Source: Helicobacter macacae MIT 99-5501
GTDB lineage: Bacteria; Campylobacterota; Campylobacteria; Campylobacterales; Helicobacteraceae
Direction of reading: 5' to 3'
DNA: 64,000 nt
Assembly: GCF_000507845.1 (NCBI RefSeq)
Contig: NZ_KI669454.1
Location: 1,466,746 to 1,530,745 of the forward strand
Numbering within the stretch: position 1 is the first letter of the stretch; every line of letters begins with the position of its first letter. The notes under the pieces are model-generated. The model ran no database searches. It saw only the letters and a program-made list of their open reading frames with translations, and was not told the origin of the DNA. Made by a program: the position numbers and the translations under genes. This document shows positions 55,503 to 63,393 of the stretch, in pieces.

Positions 55503-56984
55503 TTATCGAATCACACTAAAGCGCAAATCTCCTAGAAAATCCCTTAATCTCCCACTATCCTCTACAAAATCCCTCAAAAGCAGTCTCTCTTTTGGCTGTG
55601 GCTGTGCGCTTATCTCAAGACCTAGTCGCTCACTATCAAGGAAAAACCCGCCAAAAGCAGAGAGAAAATCTAGTGCGAAATTATGCGTATTTATCGGCAT
55701 TTTGTGATTTGCTAAGTCTTTGCGCAAGTTTATACTTTCTTTTGTTATGGTGGATTCTATGTCTTTTTTGTATGTTTCTCTATCAGATACACGCGCCTTA
55801 TTTGCGACATCGATAGCATAGATAGCATACATAGTGTCGCTAAAATTTTGCGAAGTTAGCGTAGCTTTTAGATTTTTGGGGCTAAAAAGTGTGATATGAA
55901 GTTGGGCTTTCTTGCGCGTTATGGTGCGATTGCATTCTTTGCGACTTAGATTTTGGCATAGCTCCTTGTAGTCCACGCTTTTTGGGACAACACTTAGCAT
56001 AAAATCTAGCAAAAACTCCGCCAAACTTTTATGCTCATAGAGTGGATTATTTGCACTGCCCTCAAACTCAAGCAAAAGCTCTGTGCCCTCCCCGCTAGAA
56101 AACTTCACCCGATAGTCATAGCTGATAGTTGCTCCCTCTTTTTTTATCGTCAAAATATCCCTAAAATCTTTGGGCAAAATCTTTTCAATCTCGCCTTTTT
56201 GCGAGAGCGTATGAAAAGAAAGTTTATCCAAAAAACTTTCACTAGACACGCTAGCATTTAGCTCTACTTGCAAGGTATTTGGAAATAGCTTGAAGTGTTG
56301 CGAGAAGTTTGATAGCTTGATATGGGGGGATAAAATCTCTACTTGCTTTTTGCTAGTGCAGATGAAATCCACCTCACTTCCCTCACACACTTCCTCTAGC
56401 TCCTCTCCTAGACTAGCTTGCTTTGAGCGCAGTCTTTGTGGTTTCATTTGTGCGAGATTCTCTAGCTCATCAAGTCCCAAAAAACTTGGGATTCCCACAT
56501 AAAATGGCGAAAAATTTAGGGCTTTTTTTAGGTTGCGCTTTAGGAGGTTTTTGGGTGGAGCATTTTTTTCTAGCCTGGCTTTTAGCTTTGCTTGCTTTTT
56601 TAGCTCTTTTTGTATGAGTTTTTCCTCTTTTGATTGCTTGGCTTGGGATTGCTTGGTATTAGGTGTTTTGGCTTGCTTAGGGGCTTTTGTTTGTTTTTGT
56701 GCCTTAGACTTAGGAGTATTTGTTTGGGTGGCTTCATTTGCTTGATTGGATTGGGTAGTTTGGCTAGATTTGGCGTTAGATTTTGCTGATTTTGTAGAAT
56801 CTTTTTTTGTAGATTTTGCTTCTTGTTTGTGTTGCGCTTCTTTATTGATTTGTTTTTTGCTTGTTGTAGTTTGTGGCTTGGCAGGATTTGCACTAGACTT
56901 ATCAAACCCTAGCACAAGCATAATCAAAATCATCGCAAAAAGCCGACAAAAACCAAACTTGATAGACAAATGATTGTTTTGCAT
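55503..56984 (-). CDS. Exported protein of unknown function with Lys/Gln-rich linker
   Basis: I start at the ATG at 56984 (AAGGCAGGTA upstream), which gives 493 residues with a signal peptide (IKFGFCRLFAMILIMLVLG ... SANPAK). Residues about 40-140 are a Lys/Gln/Thr/Ser-rich linker with TPKSKAQKQTKAPKQAK-like repeats. The rest (about 150-493) looks folded, with CSNTCEGSEVDFICTSKKQVEI-type cysteines (EEVCEGSEVDFICTS; KELCQNLSRKECNRTI) that could form disulfides. I do not recognise it. It lies upstream of the dynamin pair on the same strand, 168 bp away, but the poly-T promoter lies between them. Confidence 0.75.
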   Translation of the reverse strand: MQNNHLSIKFGFCRLFAMILIMLVLGFDKSSANPAKPQTTTSKKQINKEAQHKQEAKSTKKDSTKSAKSNAKSSQTTQSNQANEATQTNTPKSKAQKQTKAPKQAKTPNTKQSQAKQSKEEKLIQKELKKQAKLKARLEKNAPPKNLLKRNLKKALNFSPFYVGIPSFLGLDELENLAQMKPQRLRSKQASLGEELEEVCEGSEVDFICTSKKQVEILSPHIKLSNFSQHFKLFPNTLQVELNASVSSESFLDKLSFHTLSQKGEIEKILPKDFRDILTIKKEGATISYDYRVKFSSGEGTELLLEFEGSANNPLYEHKSLAEFLLDFMLSVVPKSVDYKELCQNLSRKECNRTITRKKAQLHITLFSPKNLKATLTSQNFSDTMYAIYAIDVANKARVSDRETYKKDIESTITKESINLRKDLANHKMPINTHNFALDFLSAFGGFFLDSERLGLEISAQPQPKERLLLRDFVEDSGRLRDFLGDLRFSVIR

Positions 56985-57177
56985 TACCTGCCTTTTATAA
57001 GTGATTTGTTGGGTATGATTTATGAGATTTTGCCAAGCCAATATGCTGTGCTTCAAAGCACTAGCAACTAAAATCAAATCGGCTACATTGATAAACCAAA
57101 CATACTCACAAAATCCATATTTATTACACTAGTCTACACTCAAATGCGTTTAGCACACTACTTTTTGCTTCATAGAT

Positions 57178-58221
57178 TTAGTCAAATTGATTTTTTAGTG
57201 CTAGCTCCCATTTATACGCACTTTGCACGATAGTTTCTAAGTCATCATACTTTGGTTTCCACGAAGTGTGGGACAAAAGCTTTTGATTACTTGCGATTAG
57301 CATAGATGGGTCGCCCTCTCGCCTTTTGGCTGGATTTACCACAAAATCAACTCCGCTTACTTTTTTTACACATTCTATGACTTCTTTTACGCTATATCCA
57401 CGATTGTAGCCCACATTGAAAACCTCGCTTTTGCCACTATCTGTCAAAAACTCAAACGCACTCAAATGCGCACTTGCCAAATCATCTATGTGGATATAGT
57501 CCCTTATGCAAGTGCCGTCTTTTGTGTCATAGTCTTGCCCAAATATCTCCATAGATTTTCTTTTGCCCACCGCACATTCTACGGCGACTTTTATTAGATG
57601 AGTGGCGTTTTTGCTTCTTTGCCCTAGCCCTAGTCCTTGTGCTAGATTTTCATCAGTGTTTGCGCTGCACGCCCCTGCGACATTGAAGTAGCGCAGTGCG
57701 ACATAGTTTATGCTACCGATTTTGGAAGTGTCTTCTAGCACGCGCTCACTCATCATTTTGCTAGCACCATAAGGGTTTATAGGGGCTAGTGGTGCGCACT
57801 CACTGATAGGCACAAGATTAGGCTCTGGCTCGCCATACACCGCCGCAGTCGATGAAAAGATAAAGTTTTTCACTCCATAGCGCACGCACAAATCAATCAA
57901 ATTTATCGTGTTTATGACATTGTTTTTGTAGTATTGCAGTGGCTTTTGCACCGATTCGCCCACGATAAGCGAAGCAGCAAAATGCACACACCCCAAAAAA
58001 CTAGAATCCTCCAAAATCTTTGCCACACCCGAAGTATCGCCCAAATCCATTTCTAAGAGTTCCACGCGATTGCCATAAACTTTGTGCAAATACTCAAAGT
58101 TTTGCTTAAATCCTGTGGAGAGATTATCAAGGATAGTGATATGTGCATCAGTATTTGCCAAAAAGCACCGCGCTGTATGCGAGCCGATATAGCCACTCCC
58201 ACCTGTAAATAAAAGTCTCAT
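57178..58221 (-). CDS. galE: UDP-glucose 4-epimerase
   Basis: The 347-residue SDR enzyme interconverts UDP-glucose and UDP-galactose for LPS. I start at the ATG at 58221 (AAGG 8-9 bp upstream), giving MRLLFTGGSGYIGSHTARC. The longer frame begins with TTG at 58242. NAD motif GGSGYIG (7-13), catalytic SSTAAVYG (123-130) and YGASK (151-155) are present, and the C-terminal VFNVGYNRGYSVKEVI and RREGDPSMLIAS are typical. Confidence 0.95.
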   Translation of the reverse strand: MRLLFTGGSGYIGSHTARCFLANTDAHITILDNLSTGFKQNFEYLHKVYGNRVELLEMDLGDTSGVAKILEDSSFLGCVHFAASLIVGESVQKPLQYYKNNVINTINLIDLCVRYGVKNFIFSSTAAVYGEPEPNLVPISECAPLAPINPYGASKMMSERVLEDTSKIGSINYVALRYFNVAGACSANTDENLAQGLGLGQRSKNATHLIKVAVECAVGKRKSMEIFGQDYDTKDGTCIRDYIHIDDLASAHLSAFEFLTDSGKSEVFNVGYNRGYSVKEVIECVKKVSGVDFVVNPAKRREGDPSMLIASNQKLLSHTSWKPKYDDLETIVQSAYKWELALKNQFD

Positions 58222-58364
58222 ATTTTTTAACCTTTTTTGCAAAATTTGCCCTCCATTGTAGCCAAATAGAGTTAAAGTATGTTAAAATGCCAACCTTTAT
58301 GCGAACTTTGCGTGAGGTTTATGCGAGATTCGCACGACAATCCAACAACTAAATGAGGTGCAAA

Positions 58365-58922
58365 ATGAGTAAAACTTCAAAATCTACCAAATCCACAAAA
58401 TCCACTCCCAAATCTAGCCCAAAATCCACCCCAAAATCAAAAAAATCCGCAGAATTTATCACAGATTTTACACAGCAAGAAAACAACCTACTTATGCGAA
58501 TTTTAGTCGCACCACAAATGGCAAATTTTAGTGGAGTGATGCACGGAGGAGAATTGCTAAAACTTTTTGACCAAGTAGCTTATGCTTGCTCGACTAGATT
58601 TTGTGGGATTGGCACGGTTACGATGAGTGTGGATAATGTCGCGTTTTATCAGCCTATCCCCATAGGCTCGCTGCTTAGCCTCTATGCGAGTGTGAATTAT
58701 ACAGGGAAAACAAGCTGTGAAGTCGGCATAAAAGCCATAGCCCAAAATGTCAAAGACAGAAGCGAGGCACATTGCGCTAGTGGGTATTATACAATGGTGG
58801 CAAAAAGCGATGGGAAACCCGCTTTGATGAGGGAGTTTACCCCTAAGAGTGCTGAAGAAAAACGGCGATATGCAAACGCCCTAAAAAGACGCGAGCTACG
58901 CGGCAACCTTGTGAAAAAATAA
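58365..58922 (+). CDS. Hotdog-fold acyl-CoA thioesterase
   Basis: The start at 58365 has GAGGTGC upstream and gives 185 residues. The first 28 are a Ser/Thr/Lys/Pro repeat (SKSTKSTKSTPKSSPKSTPKS). The hotdog domain follows: NLLMRILVAPQMANFSGVMHGGELLKLFDQVAYACSTRFCGIGTVTMSVDNVAFYQPIPIGSLLSLYASVNYTGKTSCEVGI, with GVMHGGELLKLFDQVA as the YciA-type signature. It is likely a general acyl-CoA thioesterase. The toxin-antitoxin pair follows 35 bp later. Confidence 0.9.
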   Translation: MSKTSKSTKSTKSTPKSSPKSTPKSKKSAEFITDFTQQENNLLMRILVAPQMANFSGVMHGGELLKLFDQVAYACSTRFCGIGTVTMSVDNVAFYQPIPIGSLLSLYASVNYTGKTSCEVGIKAIAQNVKDRSEAHCASGYYTMVAKSDGKPALMREFTPKSAEEKRRYANALKRRELRGNLVKK

Positions 58923-58957
58923 ACGCAAACTAAAATGCAGGCTTAAGGAGCAAGCTA

Positions 58958-59272
58958 GTGAGAAGTGCGATTAACTACGACAAATATTCAAAAATGACTA
59001 CAAAGCAGCTGCTAAATTCGCTTGATAGCGCAAAAAATAAGCGCACTAGATTCCAAACGCAAGTAAATGATGCAAATGAGCTTATCGACTTTCTTACAGA
59101 GAAAATCAAAGATAGCCTAAATATGTCAAAAAAGTCTGATTTTGTGCCACTTGAAAAAACAGGTTTGATAGAACTTGCTAAAGAAATAGAAAAAAAAATG
59201 ACACCTAAAGAACTAGAGCAATTACGACAGGAGCTTGAAGCTGATATAAGTAGAGATTATAGCGATGAATAA
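58958..59272 (+). CDS. Putative antitoxin of a type II toxin-antitoxin pair
   Basis: The 104-residue protein starts at GTG with AAGGAG 7 bp upstream. It is highly charged and helical (TTKQLLNSLDSAKNKRTRFQTQVNDANELIDFLTEKI ... KEIEKKMTPKELEQLRQELEADISRDYSDE) with an acidic tail. The stop overlaps the start of a RelE/ParE-like gene by 8 bp. It is called an antitoxin from position, size and composition; no DNA-binding motif is certain. Confidence 0.6.
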   Translation: MRSAINYDKYSKMTTKQLLNSLDSAKNKRTRFQTQVNDANELIDFLTEKIKDSLNMSKKSDFVPLEKTGLIELAKEIEKKMTPKELEQLRQELEADISRDYSDE

Positions 59273-59558
59273 CAAAATAAGCATCGACAAGAAAAACACC
59301 AAATTTCTACAAAAACTTGCAAAATCCGCACCAAAAGAGTATGTAAAAATACTTAATTTTTTGTATGGCATACTATCAAAAAGTGATAATCCTTGCACCT
59401 TGCCAAATGCAAAATATCTACAAGGATTTGATGACAATCGCTATCGGTGGCGAGTGGGAGAATACCGCATAATCGGCATTGTAAAAAATGGGAATTTTAA
59501 AATTATAGAAATTATAAAGATTGATAAACGAGGAGATACTACATACAAGGGCTTATAA
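59265..59558 (+). CDS. RelE/ParE-family toxin
   Basis: The 97-residue protein has the RelE/ParE C-terminal strand pattern: LQGFDDNRYRWRVGEYRIIGIVKNGNFKIIEIIKIDKRGDTTYKGL, with YRWRVGEYRII and HR-like KIDKRGDTY near the end. KISIDKKNTKFLQKLAKSAPKEYVKIL is the usual helical start. The RelE subgroup would cleave ribosome-bound mRNA; the ParE subgroup would inhibit gyrase. This cannot be separated here. Confidence 0.8.
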   Translation: MNNKISIDKKNTKFLQKLAKSAPKEYVKILNFLYGILSKSDNPCTLPNAKYLQGFDDNRYRWRVGEYRIIGIVKNGNFKIIEIIKIDKRGDTTYKGL

Positions 59559-59728
59559 GCACGCTTTATCTAGCACACTTTGATAAAATTTACAACAAAT
59601 ATGGCAAAATAAAAAGCCTAAAAATAAATAACCAAAATCAGTAGCCCAAAATCAAAACATAGTTTTTTACACACAAATGAAAGCAAACAACTTTCATCAA
59701 AATTTTGAAGGACACATTAAGGACGCAA

Positions 59729-60217
59729 ATGAGCAACAAAATAGGAATTTACCCCGGGACTTTCGACCCGCTTACAAACGGGCACTTAGACATTATCAAG
59801 CGCAGTTGCGAGATATTTGAAAAAGTGATTTTAGCAGTGGCACACTCTGCTTCTAAACAGCCACTTTTTAGCTTAGAAGAGCGACTAGAAATGGCTAGAC
59901 TTGCCACAAAAGATTTTGGCAATGTATCTTGCCTAGATTTTGGCGGACTGCTAGCAGACTTAGCCAAAAGCCACGATGCGAGGATTCTTATTCGTGGTTT
60001 GCGCGTGGTAAGCGACTTTGAGTATGAGCTACAAATGGGCTATACAAACACCTCTCTAAACCCCGAGCTTGACACCATATACTTTATGCCGACACTGCAA
60101 AACGCATTTATCAGCTCCTCTATCGTGCGCAACATTTTGGAGCACAATGGCAAAATCTCACACCTTGTGCCTGCTAGCGTATTTGGATACATAGCAGGCA
60201 AAATCCCTTGCGCGTAA
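59729..60217 (+). CDS. coaD: Phosphopantetheine adenylyltransferase
   Basis: The 162-residue enzyme starts at the ATG at 59729 (AAGGACGCAA before it), giving [23 protein letters not shown] with the TNGH nucleotidyltransferase motif. [37 protein letters not shown] and [14 protein letters not shown] complete the family pattern. It heads coaD-tmk-comF, an order remembered from H. pylori HP1475-HP1473. Confidence 0.95.
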   Translation: MSNKIGIYPGTFDPLTNGHLDIIKRSCEIFEKVILAVAHSASKQPLFSLEERLEMARLATKDFGNVSCLDFGGLLADLAKSHDARILIRGLRVVSDFEYELQMGYTNTSLNPELDTIYFMPTLQNAFISSSIVRNILEHNGKISHLVPASVFGYIAGKIPCA

Positions 60218-60265
60218 ATACCAAAGCGCACCAACCACGACAAATAAAAATAAAAAGGAAAAAAA

Positions 60266-60934
60266 ATGTATATCACACTAGAGGGAATCGACACTTGTGG
60301 CAAATCCACCCAAATAGAAGTGCTAAAAGAGGCTTTCCCACAAGCGATTTTCACAAAAGAGCCCGGCGGAAGCGCACTAGGAGAGAAACTACGCGAAATG
60401 ATACTACAAAACCACAGCCAAGATATGGCTTTGACTAGCTCGTGCGTAACGCCACAATGCCTAATCGCAAAGCAAAAGGCAAAAGATTTTGCCAAAAATC
60501 AAGCCTTTAGCGAGGAGGCGGAGTTTTTTTTGTTTCTTGCTGATAGGGCGGAGCATTTCGCAAAAGTCATAAAGCCAAATGCAGATTCTCTAATCATCGC
60601 TGATAGAAGCCTAATCTCTGGCATCGCTTATAGCAAGCACAAAGACGCTGAAATGATGAATCTAGCCTGCACTCAAGGCATAGTCCCTGATATATGCTTT
60701 GCGTTCAAAATGAGCGCGGAGGAGCTAAACAAACGCTTGCAAAGCAAACAGCAAGATTCTATCGAGCAGCGCGGAAGCGCGTATCTAATGGCGATTCAAT
60801 CACGCATTTTGCACTTCGGCAGAAAAATCGCCAAAAACTGCATAATCATTGATGCAGACAAGCCAAAAGAAACAATCAGCCAAGAAATCATCTCTCATAT
60901 CCACACCGCGATAAAGCCTATCACCACCCGATAA
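60266..60934 (+). CDS. tmk: Thymidylate kinase
   Basis: The P-loop EGIDTCGKST (6-15) starts the 222-residue protein, and KEPGG (31-36) and ADRSLISGIAYSKHKDAEMMN are the dTMP and LID-related motifs. A stretch of about 25 residues (SSCVTPQCLIAKQKAKDFAKNQAF, about 58-85) lies before EEAEFFLFLADRAEHF and is not in most family members. It lies 48 bp after coaD. Confidence 0.93.
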   Translation: MYITLEGIDTCGKSTQIEVLKEAFPQAIFTKEPGGSALGEKLREMILQNHSQDMALTSSCVTPQCLIAKQKAKDFAKNQAFSEEAEFFLFLADRAEHFAKVIKPNADSLIIADRSLISGIAYSKHKDAEMMNLACTQGIVPDICFAFKMSAEELNKRLQSKQQDSIEQRGSAYLMAIQSRILHFGRKIAKNCIIIDADKPKETISQEIISHIHTAIKPITTR

Positions 60935-60994
60935 AGCAACCCACCCAACAAAGCAAAATCTTAAATGAATTTTTTTTAAGCTAGAGATTGTGCT

Positions 60995-61990
60995 ATGAAA
61001 TGCCTTATTTGTGCGAAATTTTGCTTGGGCGTGATATGTGAGAAATGCTTAGATTCTATCCCGCTTCGCCCTAGCGTGCGAGAAGTAAACGGGGTAAGCG
61101 TGTATTGCTTTTTTGCATATAGTGATATTGATTTTTTACTAAGTGCGAAATACTACGTCATAGGCTCTAGGATTTATGTAGCTCTTGGCAAAATCGCAGG
61201 GGAGTATTTTTTCTCTCAAAAAGCGATGAGAGAAGCTATAAGGCAAATCATAGAAAATACCGCTTTTGGCGAAATAAAGCTAATCGGCATAGATGATTGT
61301 GTGCGTAGCTTTTACTCGCACACAGGGGTGCTTGTGCGTGAGTTTGCCCTCTCAAGTGTCAAATCTAGCAAATCCAAAGACTTGCAAAATCGCGCCAAAT
61401 TCTCACACAAATCTAGCGCAATAGTGCCAATCTATGGCGAGCTAAAAGCGACAAATCAAGTAAGCTACGCAGGGAAAAGCCTAGCATTTCGCCAAGCAAA
61501 CAAGCGCGGACTAACACTTAGCGCGAGAATGTCTAGCACAAAAAATAGCGCAGGTTTTGGAGGATTTTTAAAGCGAAATTTTATAGTGGATTTTGGTAAG
61601 TGCTTTAGGGCGGATTTTGCAAGTGGTTTTATAAAAGATTTTGCACAAGATTTTATGAGAGATTTTATGAGTAGTTTTAGCGCAATGCTTAGAGATAGAT
61701 TTTGCCAAATTTTTAAAAAAGATTCTATCACAGCGCAAAATCAGCCTTTACCCAAAGATTCCACGACAGATTTAAAAGCAGATTCTACGCTAGATTCTAG
61801 TGTGGATTCTGCGCGAAAATCTACGCTAGATTCTGTGTCAAATTCTGCGACAGACTTTGACACAGGTTGTGTTATCATTGTCGATGACATCATCACCACA
61901 GGCACGAGCTTTGGCGAGGCGATAGAAGTTTGCCAAAAAAGAGGACTAAAAGTGCTTTTTTGTCTAAGCCTTTGCAACGCCGCACTATAA
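60995..61990 (+). CDS. ComF-like phosphoribosyltransferase-fold protein with large insert
   Basis: N-terminal zinc-ribbon CLICAKFCLGVICEKC (3-18) is followed by a PRTase fold and the PRPP motif VIIVDDIITTGTS (293-305). ComF acts in DNA uptake. The family has about 190-230 residues; here about 178-289 (DNA 61526-61861) are two repeat-built blocks, first Phe/Asp-rich (KDFA QDFM RDFM SSFS) and then Ser/Asp-rich (DSTL DSSV DSAR KSTL DSVS NSAT), both with a strict four-residue period. The residues before and after the blocks join as one normal domain, so insertion is the simplest explanation. Confidence 0.88.
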   Translation: MKCLICAKFCLGVICEKCLDSIPLRPSVREVNGVSVYCFFAYSDIDFLLSAKYYVIGSRIYVALGKIAGEYFFSQKAMREAIRQIIENTAFGEIKLIGIDDCVRSFYSHTGVLVREFALSSVKSSKSKDLQNRAKFSHKSSAIVPIYGELKATNQVSYAGKSLAFRQANKRGLTLSARMSSTKNSAGFGGFLKRNFIVDFGKCFRADFASGFIKDFAQDFMRDFMSSFSAMLRDRFCQIFKKDSITAQNQPLPKDSTTDLKADSTLDSSVDSARKSTLDSVSNSATDFDTGCVIIVDDIITTGTSFGEAIEVCQKRGLKVLFCLSLCNAAL

Positions 61991-62043
61991 CGGTTCCAAA
62001 TCCACGCCAATACACACAAAAATCTTAATAAATTTTCCACAAA

Positions 62044-62202
62044 TTGTCATACTTAATGGCTTTTAAGCCCGAAGTATACAAAATGTGGATTAGATTTTAT
62101 AAAAAAGTATTTTTGGATATTTGGGTTTCTTACAAAACCTAAATATCTATATTGGATTCTACTTGAGATACTTCGGCTTCTTGCAAAACCTCAGTATGAC
62201 AA
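62044..62202. repeat. REP-like element, family A copy 4
   Basis: TTGTCATACTTAA at the left and TCAGTATGACAA at the right are the terminal arms. Inside are a hairpin GGCTTTTAAGCC, CCCGAAGTATAC, several half-units (GATATTTGGGTTTCTTAC) and GAGATACTTCGG with GGCTTCTTGCAAAACC. It looks like two superimposed copies. Confidence 0.75.
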
Positions 62203-62210
62203 GAAATAAA

Positions 62211-62248
62211 AAACCCCCTCCCTTTGCGGAGGGGGTTTGGGGGTGGGT
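62211..62248 (+). repeat. GC-rich hairpin repeat, family B copy 5
   Basis: ACCCCCTCCCTTTGCGGAGGGGG then TTTGGGGGTGGGTA, identical over most of its length to the copy at 4539. Confidence 0.75.
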
Positions 62249-62256
62249 ATCTTTTC

Positions 62257-62445
62257 CGTCATTGCGAGGCAGTGGCTTTAACCACAACGAAAAGCAATCC
62301 ATAAACCCGTCATTGCGAGAGAATTCACTTCGTTCATTCTCTCGCAATGACGAAACTTCGTCTTATAATGACAGCGTTGTGAATTGCTAAAAAACTGCGC
62401 TTCGCTTGTTTTACCACGCAAGTCTTGCGACTTGCTCGCAATGAC
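62257..62445. repeat. REP-like units, family C copies 2-4
   Basis: CGTCATTGCGAG heads at 62257 and 62308. The second pairs with CTCGCAATGACG (62341-62352) around a GAGAATTCACTTCG hairpin. A reverse unit at 62413-62445 is identical to the left unit at 29321-29352, including its variable GCAAGTC hairpin. Confidence 0.8.
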
Positions 62446-62563
62446 TATGGGCATATATATGCCATACAAGCCTTGCGACTTATTCACAAAGTCCATATAC
62501 TCTACAAAAACCGTTTGCACTTCCCTGCAAAATCTATCCACACTTACCTACATTAACAATTTG

Positions 62564-62586
62564 TTTTTTTTTTTTTTTTGTAGTAT
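62564..62586 (+). promoter_or_regulatory. Candidate phase-variable promoter: T16-G-TAGTAT
   Basis: Sixteen T (62564-62579), G, then TAGTAT (62581-62586), 66 nt before the lipoprotein ATG. The following TGCTT matches the CGCTT after the same element at the zinc-ribbon gene (6295-6316, minus). Confidence 0.6.
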
Positions 62587-62652
62587 TGCTTTTTAGGGCG
62601 TTAGAGAAGCATTTGCACTTTAATTGCTCAAATACTAAAAAAGGAGCTAGTA

Positions 62653-63117
62653 ATGCTTAGCAAGGTTTTAAAATTCAGTGGTGCTTGCACATTTGGAATG
62701 GTGTTTTTGACAGGCTGTGGGTTGTTTGGTGGTGGAGAACAGCCAAAGCCACCTTATGAGCCAAAAAAGCTAGAAGCGCAAGCTAGAGGTATCACTGTGG
62801 CAAAAAGCACACCATATAATTGCAAGATTTTGGGCGAAGTAGAGGGCAAAGACAATGTAGGTGATAGAAGCGGTGCGACAAGAGAGCTGCTAAGAGAGGG
62901 GGCGATAAATGACTTAAGAAACGAAGCCTCTTATGTCGCTGGCGAAGGTAAACGAGCGATGATAGCTATCACAAAAGAGGAAGTCAAATGTATAGCCACC
63001 GTAGGCAAAGCAAGGCAAAATGTGGATTGCACAAACGGCTTGCCAAATGGTGCAACAAATGGCGTGCTAGTCTCTCAAAGAATCCACGCACAAGTCTTTG
63101 ATTGTGGTGAAAAATAA
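62653..63117 (+). CDS. DUF4156-like lipoprotein
   Basis: The 154-residue precursor has a lipobox LTGC (lipidated Cys22) after FGMVF, then a GlyPro-rich tether and a small domain: YNCKILGEVEGKDNVGDRSGATRELLREGAINDLRNEASYVAGEGKRAMI. NCKxxGEV...LREGAxNDLRNEA is the pattern of DUF4156 lipoproteins, whose function is unknown. Conserved cysteines (NCK, KCIA, DCTNG, DCGE) may pair. AAAGGAG precedes the ATG. A strong terminator follows. Confidence 0.85.
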   Translation: MLSKVLKFSGACTFGMVFLTGCGLFGGGEQPKPPYEPKKLEAQARGITVAKSTPYNCKILGEVEGKDNVGDRSGATRELLREGAINDLRNEASYVAGEGKRAMIAITKEEVKCIATVGKARQNVDCTNGLPNGATNGVLVSQRIHAQVFDCGEK

Positions 63118-63176
63118 GCAAACCGCATAGATAGTAGGCAAAAATTTACATTTTGTATATTTTTGCTATTTCTCGC

Positions 63177-63230
63177 GCCCTGCTAGAGTAGCACTCCTTA
63201 CCATAATCTAGCAGGGCGTTTCTTTTTTTT
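63177..63230 (+). terminator. Rho-independent terminator of the lipoprotein gene
   Basis: GCCCTGCTAGA (63177-63187) and TCTAGCAGGGC (63207-63217) form a perfect 11-bp stem, 19-nt loop, followed by GTTTCTTTTTTTT. It lies 60 bp after the lipoprotein stop. Confidence 0.85.
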
Positions 63231-63393
63231 CTTATACTTTCTTTGACATATTTTTTAATTTCTCCACTTTTTTATCTCTCCACTTGCCAAAGCCCTGCCA
63301 AACTTAAAAATCTAAAACCCATAATTTTCCTAAATCTATCCCACCGCTTCGCTAATTTATCTTCCCCACACACTACCCACACATAAAAAGATT

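Larger units (their letters stand above)
61991..62652. other. Intergenic repeat cluster upstream of the DUF4156-like lipoprotein
   Basis: These 662 bp hold family A (62044-62202), family B (62211-62248) and family C units (62257-62445), then a 16-T tract (62564-62579) and TAGTAT before the lipoprotein gene. Open frames in the region are repeat translations. Confidence 0.75.

Noticed and set aside
63177-63230. Independent small RNA ending in a terminator
   Set aside because: The hairpin lies 60 bp after the lipoprotein stop in the same direction and is explained as that gene's terminator.
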